A DNA stretch of 64,000 nt. It comes from Heligmosomoides polygyrus polygyrus (Eukaryota > Nematoda > Chromadorea > Rhabditida > Heligmosomidae). Under the pieces are notes generated by a model that did not search any database, was not told where the DNA came from, and was given only the letters and a program-made list of their open reading frames with translations. Below are positions 21,901 to 31,380 of this stretch, piece after piece. The position numbers and the translations under genes were made by a program. The stretch's first letter is position 1. Every line of letters begins with the position of its first letter. Location: positions 96,854,728 through 96,918,727 of the forward strand of contig OX377204.1 of NCBI GenBank assembly GCA_947396885.1. Reading direction: 5' to 3'.

Positions 21901-24900
21901 GGATCCTCCTCTACCACATCTCTCAGCTTGTCCTCATCAACATCACTATGCCTCCCACGACCTTCATGTTCTTCCAAGCTCTCATCTCCATTCCGGAACT
22001 TCTGATACCAACGATACACCGTCTTCTGATACCAACGATACACCGTCAAGTTTTCCCATTTTTACATAGAAAATTTGGTACTCTCCGGTAGAGCAAAGTT
22101 TGCGCTTCTAAATGATATGCCACATGTTACGGTATGTTCTTGATCAAACGCGTAAAGACGCGCCAAATAATGGCGTGAGCCAGTGCCATTTAATTCGTTA
22201 CAACCTAATACAAACCATGGGCAAACACTGTTTAAAAGTGCACCAAAGTTGGTGCATTCTTAGCCTTTATGCCTAAGTTTTTGTTACAGGACTTATAGGC
22301 CACCCTGTATATCGCCGTGCTGTTGTAGTAGTATCACCTATTACCGCATATATTGTCCAAGTATCTCCCATTATCGCGTATATTCTAGAATTTGTAGCAA
22401 TAAACTTGCAAAAGAAAACCCACTGAACCACCACATTTTTTTTCAGAATTATATTGGAGCATTGGATTCCGTATATTCGGTATGTGCTTTAATAGGAAAT
22501 ATTGCCAACCGCATACATAGTGCTTGAAAAAGTGATGTTAACAGCACATCCCTAGATTGGTTAGCGTCGGTTAGCAATCCCCCGAATCTTCCCTCTGAAG
22601 CCCGTCCATCATCGTCCGGTGATTCGAACCGGCGTCGCTAGATCGTTCCGGGGCTCGTTTCACCCAAGACGCAAGAGTACATTCGCATTTCACCGCTGCG
22701 ACGTCGCATACGGCTGGCACGCGACGTCGCGTTGGAGTAATGTCTTGGAGCCCTTGCAGCCTTGGGACTTACTAGGGAAGGATTTCGAACTCCGATGGAA
22801 GTTCAAGATGAGACCAGGATCATTAGGAAGAGCTCGGAATGCTGATTACGAATATGGGTGTTAAAATTGCCAAATGAAATTCCTGAGCGAGTTATGGCCT
22901 GCCTGTGGTGAGGCCCGTCGCATTCGGCAGACCATAACTCGCTCAGGAATTTCATTTTGCAATTTTAACACCCATATTCGTAATCAGCATTCCGAGCTCT
23001 TTCTAACGATCCTGGTCTCATCTTGAAGTTCCATGGGAGGTCGAAACCCTTCCCTAGTTAGCTGCTCTTTTGCCGAGGGTTTCGCACGAAAAGGGCTTAT
23101 GTTGAAGTTCCTCCAACATCCAAATTCAATCCCATTTCCCGTCCATCCAATTCAAACCCGAAAACCTACGAATCCATCCGACTCGACTTTCCTAATCCCT
23201 CCTACTCTTTTCTGAACCCAGCTGTGATCTTCCATCAGTTAGGCACCAAATGACTCGGTGAAGAGTTAGTTTTTTAAATTATGCATATCCACCGAAAACT
23301 TCAAACATTCAGATTTCAGGCGTGCACTTTTGGCTGCCCAGCGACCGACATCGTGCGCGTGCTTTCCTCCTGTCTTAGTGGCAGCGACCGCCGAAATCAT
23401 TGGGAGGAGCTTCTGGAGTACTTCTATGAGCAGCTACAAAAGGAAGTTGGCGAGCGAAGAATGCCGTACACTCTAGAGCAAGTTAGTGAGCACTGCCTTA
23501 CCTCATAGTTTTCCAGAAAAAACTAATCAGGAGACTATCTCAATTGTAGGTCGGAACGGCTCAAGTGTTGTATATGAGCAGAAGGGAAACAGCAAAATGC
23601 AAGTATCTCGACACCAATACATTTCTGCGCAGAGTTAGAGACGACGAAAGTTGAGCCGTTAGCGGCGTTAGCCTTCTGCCTGCTCGCAGAGGGCGGGCTC
23701 AAGCAGGCTGGGAGGAGCGACGGCGGTCGAGCAGTGGTGGCTCGGTGGATAGAGGAGGGCGTGGTGAGGCTGAGTAGTTCTTGGTTCGACTCTACTGTTG
23801 TACAACGTTTTTGCACTTCATAAAAAAATCGCTGCAATCACGTTCACACCGAATCGAGGTTGTTGGTACGGGCGTCGTACAGGCAAAGTCCAAGTCCTCC
23901 ATCCTTCCAGCGCCACTGACTTGGCAGCAAAGTTTTCTGGGAAGGTCAAAACTTGGTTTCCCATTAGTTGACCGCTGCAATGCCTTCTTACGTCCAAATA
24001 TGCTTTCAGACTGCCTGCATGTCAACCCGTAGAATGGTTGGTGGAGCGATTAGCACAGAGCTCTACCCTTTACCTATACAGCGGTACTGAAGAAGTTTTT
24101 TAAGAAGTGCTCGTTATTGATGAGCAGATCGGTTAAAGTTGTCATTGAATGCTCTTTCGCAGCTATGACGCAGGTCAATGAAAGAAGTGCTTTAAAGCTC
24201 AAATATACTCGAGTGAAATTGCTAAGTATCAACATTTTCAATTCTTCAACAACAGCGAGGAGCAAAGTATAGTGAAGGCGCTTTTTTCATGAGAACAGTG
24301 CGCTTTCAGCTGGGTGGCGATGTCCGTTCCTCCACGTGGTGCCACTGGAAACTGCCCGCTCTGCGAGCTAAGCCGAACACGGACATTCGATTGCAGGCGA
24401 CAGGCCCTTGTGACAGGCCGGCCTACGAACACCCATGTCACATCACATGGTTGATGGTGCTTCATGAATCGCGAGATAATGCTACGGCGTCCGCGGGAGA
24501 CGACGCGCACTCGCAGAGCCCGGCGAGTGTGAGAAGTATGCGAGGGTCCCTGATGCGAGGACGGCATCGGGGGGCAACTGAGCTAGTCCAAAAGTCCCAC
24601 AACGTAGGCAAGACCCGCGTAGCAACGCTGAATGTGGGTACGTTGACGTGCCGCTCGTGCGAGTTGGTTGAAGCACTGGAGCGTAGAAGAGTTGATTTCT
24701 GTGCGGTGCAGGAGACGAGGTGGTCCTGCCGCAAGTCAAGGGACATAGGACGTGGCTTCAAGGCCGTTCTGTGTGGAAGTCCCAGGACCATCAGTGGTGT
24801 CGGAATAATCGTCTCCGAACGATTTCGTGGCTCGATTTTCGTCGCTTTCAGCTGGACCGGAATTCGCGTTTTACTGTACTCATGGTCTTTCACAAAATCG

Positions 24901-26506
24901 CCATCCAGCTCACGTATACTACATAGTTGTATGCGTAGGTTGAATGCACTCAAGGCGACGCCAGATTTTTCTTCGATATGGGAAGAATCCAAAATGAATT
25001 ATGCAAGTGCATGGCTGCTGTGTTTACGTTCTTCTCTAAGCTATCCTAAGACATTTGAAATGAAAGCAAATTCTTCCAAATCGATGTGGGCTCTTTCTAC
25101 ATTAAACGAGTAGAAACTTTCCAAGAAAGAAGGTTAGTATAATTTTTGTACGAGGAAAATTTTAATACAATTTCCTTTGAAGTTTTAATTCACGTACCCA
25201 ATAAGTGAACACCTTGCTTGAGATTTTATAAATTTTTTATTTTTGAGGAAAAATAATGGTTTGAAACTTGTTTGAAAGAGCAGAAAGGCGGCCGTTTTTT
25301 ATTTTTAGAAGAAAGGATGACACCAAGCCCTCATCCGAAACGTCGCGATTTTTATTCGATTGATAGCAAAATTTCTGTTTGCATGGAGTTTCACAACTGT
25401 GAACGATGCAACAAGATTAATTGAAAAATTCACATATACACATATGATGTCTCATGTAAGCAGCGTTAACACTATCAATCAAATAAAAATCGCGACGACC
25501 AGTAACCCTCGCGGCGCCGCACTACCCGCCGTTGTCATGGCGGGTCCGCGGCACCCGCAAGACTCTGCTGCCGGCCTAAGGTCTGCTCCTGAAATTTCAA
25601 GTGGTTACGAATACGAGTTATTGCAGGTATGGGTGAGAATGGGTAAGTAACTTCACTCATCCATGTTTACCGTAACCCACCGTCTCTCTAGCCGCTCCTC
25701 TATACACCGCGCCACCACCGCTAGCTCATCATCACTGTCTCCTGCCATCTTGAACCCACGCAGGCAGAGGGTTAACTCCGCCAACGTCCCAGCTTCCGTC
25801 GTCCCTAACTCTGCGCAGAGTTGTATTGGAGTCGAGATATTTGCATTTTCTTGTTTCCCAGAGAGAGGCGATTCTTCCCATATACAACACTTGCGCCGTT
25901 CCGACCTAACGTTGAGATAGTCTTCTGGTAAGACCTTTATCTTAACAGACGACCTGCCTGACCACAAAAATATCACTACCAGTGCTCGCTGTTTTTCGAA
26001 GCTAGATATAGGAAACTACATACTGTGCTTCTAGCTTATTCAAGGTGTCTTCAGGATGCCTAGAAACGGCATCACTCTAAAAGGCTTAATTTCTTTTGAA
26101 GCTTATTTGTATACACTCTTCGCTTGTGCTATTAAAAGCTATAAGTGATGTAGCTGAATTGCTAATTGATCTATTTTTTCAGCTGAAAGAATCCTATCGT
26201 CAGTATTTTCCCATAGGTGCATATGGAATAGCGCCAGCTGTTGCATCACTGGCAAACATCGTGGCTCAAGAGCCAGATGAGGAGCTCAGAAACAGAGTAT
26301 AAACTTCGTCACTATGTTTTCATTATTTATGCTTTTGCACTGCTACAAATATCGAAATTTGTCAATTATTCTACACCATGGTGACACCTTTTCAGCGCAT
26401 GGAAATTGTTATGGAAAAGGTGGAATCGCTACTGGAGGACGTGCTATACTTCCACGAGCAGAACAAGAAGTCCCGGACCTCTGAGCATCCATCTTCTATT
26501 GAATAA
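9975..26506 (+). CDS. Gene A: CHK kinase-like / DUF1679 protein, 11 exons, 419 aa
   Basis: Predicted small-molecule kinase of the aminoglycoside phosphotransferase-like fold (nematode DUF1679/CHK family); substrate unknown. Exons: 9975-10115, 10183-10263, 14141-14254, 14959-15030, 17789-17911, 19927-20043, 20149-20269, 20369-20472, 23320-23481, 26183-26296, 26396-26506. All are phase 0 except the exon 7/8 junction (phase 1). Visible features are the N-terminal [11 protein letters not shown] and [10 protein letters not shown] blocks, YIIMEYLEN in exon 5, the Brenner-type catalytic motif CHGDLWSMN at residues ~263-271 and the metal-binding VDYQ at ~288-291. There is no signal peptide, so it is probably cytosolic. 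Intron 5 has a GC donor (17912); the other nine start with GT. AATAAA overlaps the stop (26502-26507). Introns 2, 4, 5, 8 and 9 are inflated by transposons. Exon joins rest on paralogy and splice signals, not transcripts. Confidence 0.88.
10397..10529. mobile_element. Palindromic MITE (CATGTCGCGA family), shortened copy 3
   Basis: GTACATGTCGGGAAAG at the left and CCCAACATGACAT at the right, with GCGCCAGCCAATCAGGA against TGATTGGCTGG inside. It is shorter than copies 1 and 2. It lies in intron 2 of gene A, just before the RTE insertion. Confidence 0.5.
10567..14003 (+). mobile_element. Full-length RTE-type non-LTR retrotransposon
   Basis: About 3.44 kb: a GC-rich 5' region (10567-11077), one long open frame (to 13993), a very short 3' end, and a GGTGATACAGGTGATAC short-repeat tail, as is usual for RTE elements. 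It is flanked by near-identical direct repeats, ACCTCCTTCATGGGCAGT at 10549-10566 and ACCTCCTTCATGGCAGT at 14004-14020 (one base missing). It sits in intron 2 of gene A in the sense direction. The open frame and clean duplication point to a recent insertion. Confidence 0.9.
11078..13993 (+). CDS. RTE retrotransposon polyprotein: APE endonuclease plus reverse transcriptase, 971 aa
   Basis: This drives target-primed reverse transcription of its own RNA. The N-terminal apurinic endonuclease-like domain spans ~25-265: [26 protein letters not shown] (Asp ~168), EIDHIIF and SDHR (Asp260-His261). The reverse transcriptase follows: [26 protein letters not shown] (~605-609), [10 protein letters not shown] and the catalytic FADD (699-702). 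The C-terminal part has RWAGHVMR and [13 protein letters not shown], typical of RTE-like enzymes. I use the first ATG (11078); the frame is open upstream to 11000 but without an ATG. No frameshift or stop is seen and all catalytic residues are present, so activity is possible. The minus-strand frames across it are shadows. Confidence 0.92.
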   Translation: MGRTSTERLLKSQGLTRLRKLRRTRMTICTYNARTLASEASVEDLMMQARKIKYDVIGLTETRRHHPLHAAYDSGEELFLGTCDSRGVGGVGVLVNTHLAMNIDSYESLTSRIGRLRLKRCGSVPALTVFVAYAPTSDYDDEEVEAFYVELEKFYKEDHTFYKVIVGDFNAKIGPRRSPEELHIGTHGLEWNEQGEMLSEFIMSTKTIHGNSQFQKPPSLRWTWESPGGQFHNEIDHIIFNRKYCLTDVSVVPKFYTGSDHRLLRARFRFSRQGEKAAKFKKRSPRTTINWDLYTSLAGLWEDAVMDNVDEEYDRFVHHLNDSAKGAESLKTTKRRLSPETLELIRQRGAARASGNYQLTSELAKLCRAAIKEDLKERRTKVLAEAAEAGLSIRNARRNFTNFKTKMTALRRPDGTVTSSRRTMERVIHDFYSDLFDSHVHLPPCHLPQDGYVVPSVLPSEIRHAISSVKKRTAPGPDRIRPEHLKNLPPTLINTLARLFTRYLSECKVPSQWKTSRTVLLYKKGDVHDIGNYRPICLLSVVYKLFTRVILNRISRTLDEGQPCEQAGFRRGFSTIDHIHTITKLIEVSREYKLPLCLTFIDLKKAFDSVETEAVIEALLTQGVPTQYIRVLRELYSGFTTKISPFYNDVVVDVKRGVRQGDTISPKLFSATLENAMRELEWEDMGVKVDGRQLHHLRFADDIVLITPSISQAERMLADFDRVCGNVGLQLNLTKTMFMRNGWVSDAPFSLNGTNISECSSYVYLGREVNMANDLAPELSRRKRAAWGAFKSVEEVAKKTKNVRLRAYLFDSTVLPALTYASETWAIRKQDEHAISVAQRGIERTMLGVKRLTQVREGLRSSELRRRSKIRDAVAWAKLSKIRWAGHVMRFADTRWTRAITDWIPRDVKRTPGRPPTRWSDFFVKALNDRYDALRVPRARRIHWTTLARDRDEWRRCWHPLEQFDDQRDDR
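14303..14586 (+). mobile_element. tRNA-derived SINE, copy 4
   Basis: Box A TAGCGCAGTCGC and a weakened box B (GGTTTGCATTCCCC) open a plus-strand copy that ends CCGTCCTTTATCCTT. It lies 48 bp downstream of exon 3 of gene A, in intron 3, so it is transcribed in sense with the gene. Confidence 0.75.
14728..14890. mobile_element. Palindromic MITE (CATGTCGCGA family), diverged copy 4
   Basis: It starts CATGTCGCGAATATGAGTAG and keeps CGCCAACCAATCGGATCGCG in the left half. The right end is eroded into a C-run (about 14890-14900). It lies in intron 3 of gene A. Confidence 0.45.
15691..17212 (+). mobile_element. Mariner-like element carrying an inserted GC-rich repeat
   Basis: Ends CAGGGTGCGTCAAAAGTTCTTG and the reverse CAAGAACTTTTGATCCACCCTG are flanked by TA on both sides. 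Plus-strand transposase remnants occupy ~16780-17090: [18 protein letters not shown] (second catalytic Asp region), then [13 protein letters not shown] and [18 protein letters not shown], with a frameshift between them. About 820 bp of unrelated GC-rich repeat (15805-16625) interrupts it. Located in intron 4 of gene A. Confidence 0.75.
15805..16625. repeat. GC-rich dispersed repeat of unknown class, copy 1
   Basis: Shares with ~63280-63400 a block of the form GATCGATG(G/T)TGCCACGTCA ... CTCCTCATCGGCAAGCC, and a weaker match with ~52730-52810. Open frames on both strands reflect GC content; no domain recognised. Minus-strand GGTGAGTCCC (about 16143-16152) looks like a splice donor, so it could be part of a mobile gene. 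Confidence 0.4.
17946..18993. mobile_element. 1048-bp fold-back (snap-back) element related to the IS630-like transposon
   Basis: Two 504-bp arms (17946-18449 and 18490-18993) are near-identical inverted repeats around a 40-bp spacer, with no net length difference between them. Each arm contains, from outside in, the end motif TATATACCATTTTCAG, a 21-bp repeat array (17962-18102; 18838-18977), ~270 bp of arm sequence, and the last codons of a transposase. The left arm on the minus strand reads [19 protein letters not shown] and the right arm on the plus strand [19 protein letters not shown], matching [19 protein letters not shown] at the end of the 81-1103 transposase. It lies in intron 5 of gene A. 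Confidence 0.88.
17962..18102. repeat. 21-bp tandem array, left arm of the fold-back
   Basis: About seven units of the type TCAATGTTTTCGAAATCAAAT, with one variant AAAACGAATTCAACG block in the same position as in the right arm (18838-18977). The 21-bp period creates 7-residue repeat reading frames on both strands that are not genes. Confidence 0.85.
19090..19185. repeat. ~46-bp direct repeat, two units
   Basis: GCCGAACACGTCGG recurs with flanking CGTGCCTGGCGAGTCGTAGA-like sequence in two successive units. Function unknown. Confidence 0.6.
19208..19500. repeat. ~116-bp tandem repeat with ATCGATATCGAT palindrome
   Basis: Two units start with ATCGATATCGATCGATATTA (about 19228 and 19335) and end with GCTCGCTGAACACGAATCTG (about 19307 and 19414). 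A third, diverged partial unit follows (TTGATATTGATCAAATTATT near 19463). It lies in intron 5 of gene A. Confidence 0.7.
20897..22308 (-). mobile_element. Mariner transposon
   Basis: Terminal repeats CAGGGTGGCCCATAAGTCCT and the reverse AGGACTTATAGGCCACCCTG are flanked by TA. Length ~1.41 kb. The transposase is on the minus strand, opposite to gene A, in intron 8. Confidence 0.88.
21252..22049 (-). pseudogene. Mariner transposase (265-aa open frame, N-terminus altered)
   Basis: A mariner-family DDD transposase: [10 protein letters not shown] linker, CDEKWI (first Asp), LLHDSARSH (second Asp) and [13 protein letters not shown] (third Asp) are all present. The open frame is shorter than the ~340-350 aa usual for the family, because the N-terminal DNA-binding region upstream of 22049 is out of frame. 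The start shows an exact 24-bp tandem duplication giving TVYRWYQK twice. The catalytic core could fold, but the protein is probably not functional. Confidence 0.8.
22770..23059. mobile_element. Hairpin MITE, arms ~130 bp
   Basis: ACTAGGGAAGG at the left is mirrored by CCCTTCCCTAGT at the right. The inner arms match over most of their length (GAGCGAGTTATGGCCTGCC against GGTCTGCCGAATGCG and CATAACTCGCTC). The GCGAGTTATGGCC word also occurs in the long-TIR element at 39285, suggesting kinship. It lies in intron 8 of gene A. Confidence 0.75.
23533..25922. mobile_element. Long-TIR DNA element (~2.4 kb) with an internal LINE fragment
   Basis: The ends GACTATCTCAATTG and the reverse GTTGAGATAGTC lead into ~300-bp inverted repeats (AGGTCGGAACGGC against GCCGTTCCGACCT; TCTGCGCAGAGTTAG against CTAACTCTGCGCAGA). 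No transposase is recognised inside, so it appears non-autonomous. The equivalent intron of the duplicated unit (31543-31923) lacks it and serves as an empty site. It lies in intron 9 of gene A. Confidence 0.75.
24595..25113 (+). pseudogene. Endonuclease fragment of an RTE-like LINE
   Basis: Reads [20 protein letters not shown], then [13 protein letters not shown] (catalytic Glu region) and [14 protein letters not shown], the start of an APE-type endonuclease. The frame then shifts near 24835 and no reverse transcriptase follows. A GC-rich leader precedes it (~24300-24590). It is a 5' fragment, the reverse of the usual 5' truncation. Confidence 0.7.
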
Positions 26507-27040
26507 ATTATTTCACACATTTGTCGTTCACAGCAATGTGCCGCTTCACTGTTCAGGACTAAAACAAATGAGTGAATAAGTAAATGCTACTATAAACTGG
26601 TTATAAGGGAGTGAATCCGTCGTGAGGATGTTCACTCATCCGAACTGCTGTCCTCTTAGCGAACTTCACCAAGTTCAGGATTAATCTCTCGACCGACCAC
26701 CACTGATGCTCTCTATCTTATGGCCATCAGAGCTTAGAGCAAGTAATGAGATCGACTAAGCTATTGCTATCCATTATCAATAGCGACAAGCAACTATCGC
26801 AAAGGCTCAGCAATGTTCACCGCCGTGTTCCTCGCCAGCGAAAAGCTGTCCGGAAACCTTATCAGTGGAAGATACCAAAACGTCAAATAGAAATCTAGAA
26901 GAAGTGAACTGGTGCAAAATCATAGGGATTTCTGGCCCTCAAGGCTTTTCGCAAACTAAGGTATACGTGAGAACCTCAAAGGAAAACATAATATTCATCG
27001 CCTGATAAAATCCCCAAGCTTTCTACTTATGTGCAAGCCA
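26507..27040. other. 3' flank of gene A, duplicated downstream
   Basis: No gene. Blocks such as ATCTCTCGACCGACCACCAC and GCAAAGGCTCAGCAATG recur in diverged form at 32380-32600, so this is part of the segmental duplication. Confidence 0.65.
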
Positions 27041-27997
27041 AGTTGATGCTCTTCACGCTACCAATCTTTCAAACTGGATGATAGCGGCTAAACCGGGGCA
27101 GCCTCACAACTTCAACCGCTCCCTCAGGGAAGTCTTCAAAGAAAAAACGATGGCTTGGTGTTCAAAATAATTATCCAGAAGGTAATCGACAGGTTCGGCT
27201 GGCTTCGAACATCACCCGGTCCGCAATCGACGTTTGATTTCAACTAGATCTCCCAGTATCCAAATGGACAATACTGATCACCCTAAATCGCTGTCCACAT
27301 ATTGCTCATCAACTTATGAAACCATCCGCTTTCTTGAAGGCCCATCATAAGACTGCCAGGCTCGACTTCGCTCCTGCGCACATGGGCGAGGATTTGAAAC
27401 AGGCGAGATACACAAGCAGATAGCTTGGCATGGAAAAAATACACATTTTTGACTTTTCGGTAGTATTTCCCAAAAAACATAAGTGAAATCTTGACGGTCC
27501 CGGTATAGACCCTACTAGAAAGATTTAAGGAGGGAGGAGCTTCTCCACGAACAAGTTTAACGGTTGAAGTCTAACGGTTCGGACTTCGTCTTATGGAGGA
27601 TCTGCTGCGTTGGAGTTCGTCTATGGTAAGATCAACAGCGAGGACTATCAGAGATTAACTGTCAAAGACAGAGATTTTTGCTGTCATCATTAAGAATAAA
27701 ATTTTAGGCATAATCCTGTTTTTCAGCAAGATAATGCGTCGACACACGTATCACGGCCGACTACAGATTGGCTAAATTCTAGTGGAGTCGAACTTCTACA
27801 GTCAAAGTCTCCAAAAACAGGTGTTCTCCAAATAATAACCCGATTGAGAACTTCTGCGGGATTCTTGTACATAAATCTCAAAAGTGACATCGCTTACTTC
27901 TTTCTGATTTGAACAGCGTCATACCTGAAGCATGGGCTATATCTAAGCCAATTAAATAGAATGTTCGATGTTGCTTACAACAAAGGCGATGCAAGAA
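27041..27997 (+). pseudogene. Tc3-like transposase relic, copy 1
   Basis: Decayed plus-strand frames include ALEFVYGKINSEDYQRL, FQQDNASTHVSRPTTDWL (second catalytic Asp), SGVELLQSKSP and a VAYNKGDARKY end, as in Tc3/Tc1-type transposases. Multiple stops and frameshifts. A second copy, at 33761-34756, lies in the duplicated segment at the same relative place, so it predates the duplication. Confidence 0.7.
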
Positions 27998-28263
27998 AGT
28001 ACTAATCATCGTTTGTTACTATTTTGTAATGAATTCGTTTTTTACGAAGTTGACCTATAAGTTGCACCACCTACTTCTTTCATGTTTTAAATAAAAGCTG
28101 ATGGTCTGCACTAATCATTAAACTCATGTTGACTCATGTTCTGCACTAATCATTAAACCGGAACTGGAGTCCGGCTTTGGGACCTACTTCGGGGCAGCTT
28201 ATGGCTGACTGATAGAACTCCATTCAGCATAGAAGCGGCTGCGAGGAGCCAACATGAAGTATC

Positions 28264-28403
28264 TTAGGCCCCGTTTATACCTCCGACGCCGAGCGACGCG
28301 ACAGCATGTAAAGTGGCCAAATTGATCGATCGCGTCGCCCAATCAATATGGCAACCATACGTTGCGTCGTTTCGCTCGGTATCGAAGTATAAACGAGGCC
28401 TTA
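28264..28403. mobile_element. GC-rich hairpin MITE with TTA ends, copy 1
   Basis: TTAGGCCCCGTTTATACCTC and the reverse TCGAAGTATAAACGAGGCCTTA form inverted ends with GCCGAGCGACGCGAC inside. A related, less symmetrical GC-rich segment abuts it and runs to about 28573. Confidence 0.65.
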
Positions 28404-28599
28404 TGCCTATGGTATACTCCCGCGTCGCTCCAGCGATTGGCGCGGGGCAACTGTCAACGGCGCGCCTTCGCTGCAGTGTCGGACGGCGCAGTGGGGCGCG
28501 ATTGTCAGTTGACGCGCCATTGCTCCCGCGATGCGTCGCAGAGGGGTGTTATACCTCCGCGTCGCGGGAGTGAAACATGTGCAGTGCACTGCGACGAGC

Positions 28600-29540
28600 G
28601 ACGGGCAGCGATGGCCGCGGAGGGGGAGCGCTTGTCGTGCCCTATTCTATGCACTTCCGCTCACTTATTTCGACACTTGCTTGGTTCGCGACCATACCGC
28701 AGCAATTTCAACACATGTTTGGTGATGTTGGGTGGTAATGTGATGTCTTTGTTGTTCTCCTCGTAGGGTTATCGTCGTGGCTAGTCTCATTTTGGTTTTT
28801 TTTCGACGGCTTAAACAGCTAGTTTTTTGAGGAGGTATTATTCTAGGCCGTTTTTTCACTTTTGTGCCGATCCTCGCATTTTTTTCGCCTCTGAGCTTCC
28901 TCGCCGGCATCGAAATCTACATTTCTGTGCCGGAGCAATGCAGTTCACGGTTAGAACCTACAGACCGTCGGAAGACGGAGTCTCTGTTTATAACCTTTAT
29001 ACCACTGGATGTGTAGTTTTATCTGCACGTTGTTGAATTTCCAAGGAATGAGGTAATTGCATCTATTTTCGCTCTCCCGGCACGTGTCGGGATCTAGAAG
29101 ATTGTTAAGATAGCAGAGAAGCTGGCAATGCTTTCGTACAATAGCGCTCGCGTCGTACGGTCAAAAAAGAGTTGTGACGGATTAGTCCGTCGTAATCCGT
29201 CGTATGCTCATAACTCTCCCAGTTGTAGTTTCGAGAACTTCTTTGCTACATGAAAAATCTATCTAAACTCGTTTTGATAAAGGGAAGACTCGTAGATTGG
29301 GGCCCGACGGCGATTAAAGCATTTCATTCCTTTCCCTTATACCTCACGCTCCCCTTTGCATTTGTCTGAACATTCCTGCAGCACGATGCCCTCAGTTAGT
29401 TTGACTGGGCTCTTGAGCGAATTCACGGCAGGACCCACGGTGGGTGTGATGGACAAAGCATGATTTTGTCGCTGCACTGGATCAGCTGATTCGCTAGAAT
29501 TCTGCAAAAGTCTCCGTCTGCAGAATTGCGTGAACTATGT
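28600..29540. other. Spacer, nothing recognised
   Basis: AT-rich and mixed sequence between GC-rich hairpins. Short open frames on both strands have no domain or paralogue in the window. Confidence 0.4.
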
Positions 29541-29964
29541 CAGCTTCAACGATGGCGACGGCTCGCGACGCGCATCGCGAGCCGTCGCGTCGCTGTGCAC
29601 TCCCGCGTCGCTGCAGCGGACGGGAGTATACCATAGGCCTTAGGGACGTTCAGAGCGTTCGCGCAGCAACACGAAGCCCAATGTCGATGCAACGCGATCC
29701 TCGCGTCACGCTCCCTTTGCGAGGGTGTTGGTGTTATGAACACAACGCGTTTGAAATGATAGCGTAGTAGCGAGTCACCGAACGACGAGCAAATCGCTCA
29801 TCAATGAACAGCGATATCATAATCGCGTGGCGACGCTGGTAATTGCATGAGATGTGGTGTTCGTTGCACAGCGTGCAGGAACGCCACGCAGGGCGCGATG
29901 CGACGTCGCTTGGTCGATAAAGGAGCTCATCATTACGCACCGCGATGCTGCTCTGAACGTCCCA

Positions 29965-30103
29965 TTATGCCCCGTTTATACTTCGAGGCCGAGCGACGCG
30001 ACGCCACATATTGTGGCAAGATTGATCGGGCGACGCGATCGATCAATTTGGCTACAATGCGTGACGTCGCTCGCTCGGCGTCGGAAGTATAAGCGGGGCC
30101 TTA
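29965..30103. mobile_element. GC-rich hairpin MITE with TTA ends, copy 2
   Basis: TTATGCCCCGTTTATACTTC is mirrored by GAAGTATAAGCGGGGCCTTA; GCCGAGCGACGCGACG is mirrored by GTCGCTCGCTCGGC. Its right TTA is shared with the next hairpin at 30101. Confidence 0.7.
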
Positions 30104-30267
30104 GGCCCCGTTTAAGACCCCCACACACTTCTGCGGCAAGGTCGCTCGCCGCTATGGTTAAGGATAGGGCAGGGACGCCGCCGGCGGCGAGCTTTGCGTC
30201 CCTGCCCTATGGTTAGGGATAGGGCAGCAACAACGCCGCAGAAGTGTGCGGGGGCTTTATACTTCCA
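30101..30267. mobile_element. GC-rich hairpin MITE with TTA ends, copy 3 (abutting copy 2)
   Basis: Begins TTAGGCCCCGTTTAAGACCC. CACACTTCTGCGGC is mirrored by GCCGCAGAAGTGTG, with a GGATAGGGCAGGGACG palindrome inside. A short relative with the same core is at 63445-63508. Confidence 0.65.
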
Positions 30268-30599
30268 TCGCCGGGCGACGCTATCCAACGGCGTCACGTG
30301 TCCAATCGCGTCGCACTGTTTCGGACGGCGATGAGCAGTCCGAACAGCCGGCGACGCGATCCGCGATTACGCACCATTGCGTGCTTGCACACGCAACTAT
30401 GCACACATTTCCGGGTCCACTTTCAAGGTCCCAGGTTATGCGCTACTCAGGAACACTCCTATAGCATTCTCGACGCGTCGGTTATCCTAAAGGTCATCGG
30501 ACGGATACGCCTCTAGCGCTCACGAGCCATTGCTGATCCTAAAGGTCAGCAATGGATCGTGGATACGCCAGAGGATATGCGTATCGTAAGGGATGTGGG

Positions 30600-30840
30600 G
30601 TGGGACTACTAACATCAACGAATAATAACAAAACTAATAAACAAAAAGGCAGAACACAATCACGATAAAAAAACAGATAGTTAGGAATAAACACGAGAAA
30701 TCATCAAAACTTGCAGAGAAACTCACCTCGTGGCCGAAATCCGGCTCGCCTCCAGAAAATCCGGGCGGGCGGCCACCTGAAACGGAACTGAAATGTTTAC
30801 GGAGAAAGCATAAAACATGTTAGGAAAAATAAAGCAAAAA
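30600..30840 (-). repeat. Dispersed repeat shared with 47690-47900
   Basis: CCTGAAACGGAACTGAAATG at ~30776-30795 followed by GCATAAAACATG resembles CTTGAAACGGAATAAAAATA followed by GAGAACATAAC near 47816. On the minus strand, CCGTTTCAG before and GTGAGTTTC after a short open block look like an exon. Only two copies are seen; class unknown. Confidence 0.35.
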
Positions 30841-31059
30841 TCAAGAGCAAGTGCGGGACCGCATTGCGAAATCAGCTGATCGGAGCCATACCGCGCCCCA
30901 ATCCACTGCCATCCAACGCATCGCCCACATTTCGAGCGCGACGCTATCCGACTCTGGGCGACGCGATTGGTCGCGGCTTCACGCGATTCATTCTGGACAG
31001 CGGGCGTCGACACCGGGTGACGCGATTATTCCGCGGCGACGGGAAGTATGCACGAGGCC

Positions 31060-31200
31060 TTAGGGATTGTTTAGTGTGCACGCGATGCGCGACGCGATGT
31101 GATGATAGGCTCCTATATCGATTTATCGCGTCGCGCGACCGATATGGAAGTCCATCATATAATCGCATCACGCATCGTGTGCCCACTAAACGATCCCTTA
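31060..31200. mobile_element. Hairpin MITE with TTA target, copy 4
   Basis: TTAGGGATTGTTTAGTGTGC is mirrored by GCCCACTAAACGATCCCTTA; the interior is rich in CGCGACGCGA. The closest relative is at 47395-47534. Confidence 0.7.
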
Positions 31201-31380
31201 TGCTCTGGTTCCGTAAACGCTCAAATTCAAATTTAAGCGGGAAAACTAAATTCAACGTGACGTCCCTATTGATTCGCAGTTGTGATTCTCCATCTGTAAG
31301 ACATTAATTGACTATCGGTGTATAGCAGTTTCCACATTCTTCAGTATAACCACTGAAAACGATCTTTCATACACTTTCAG

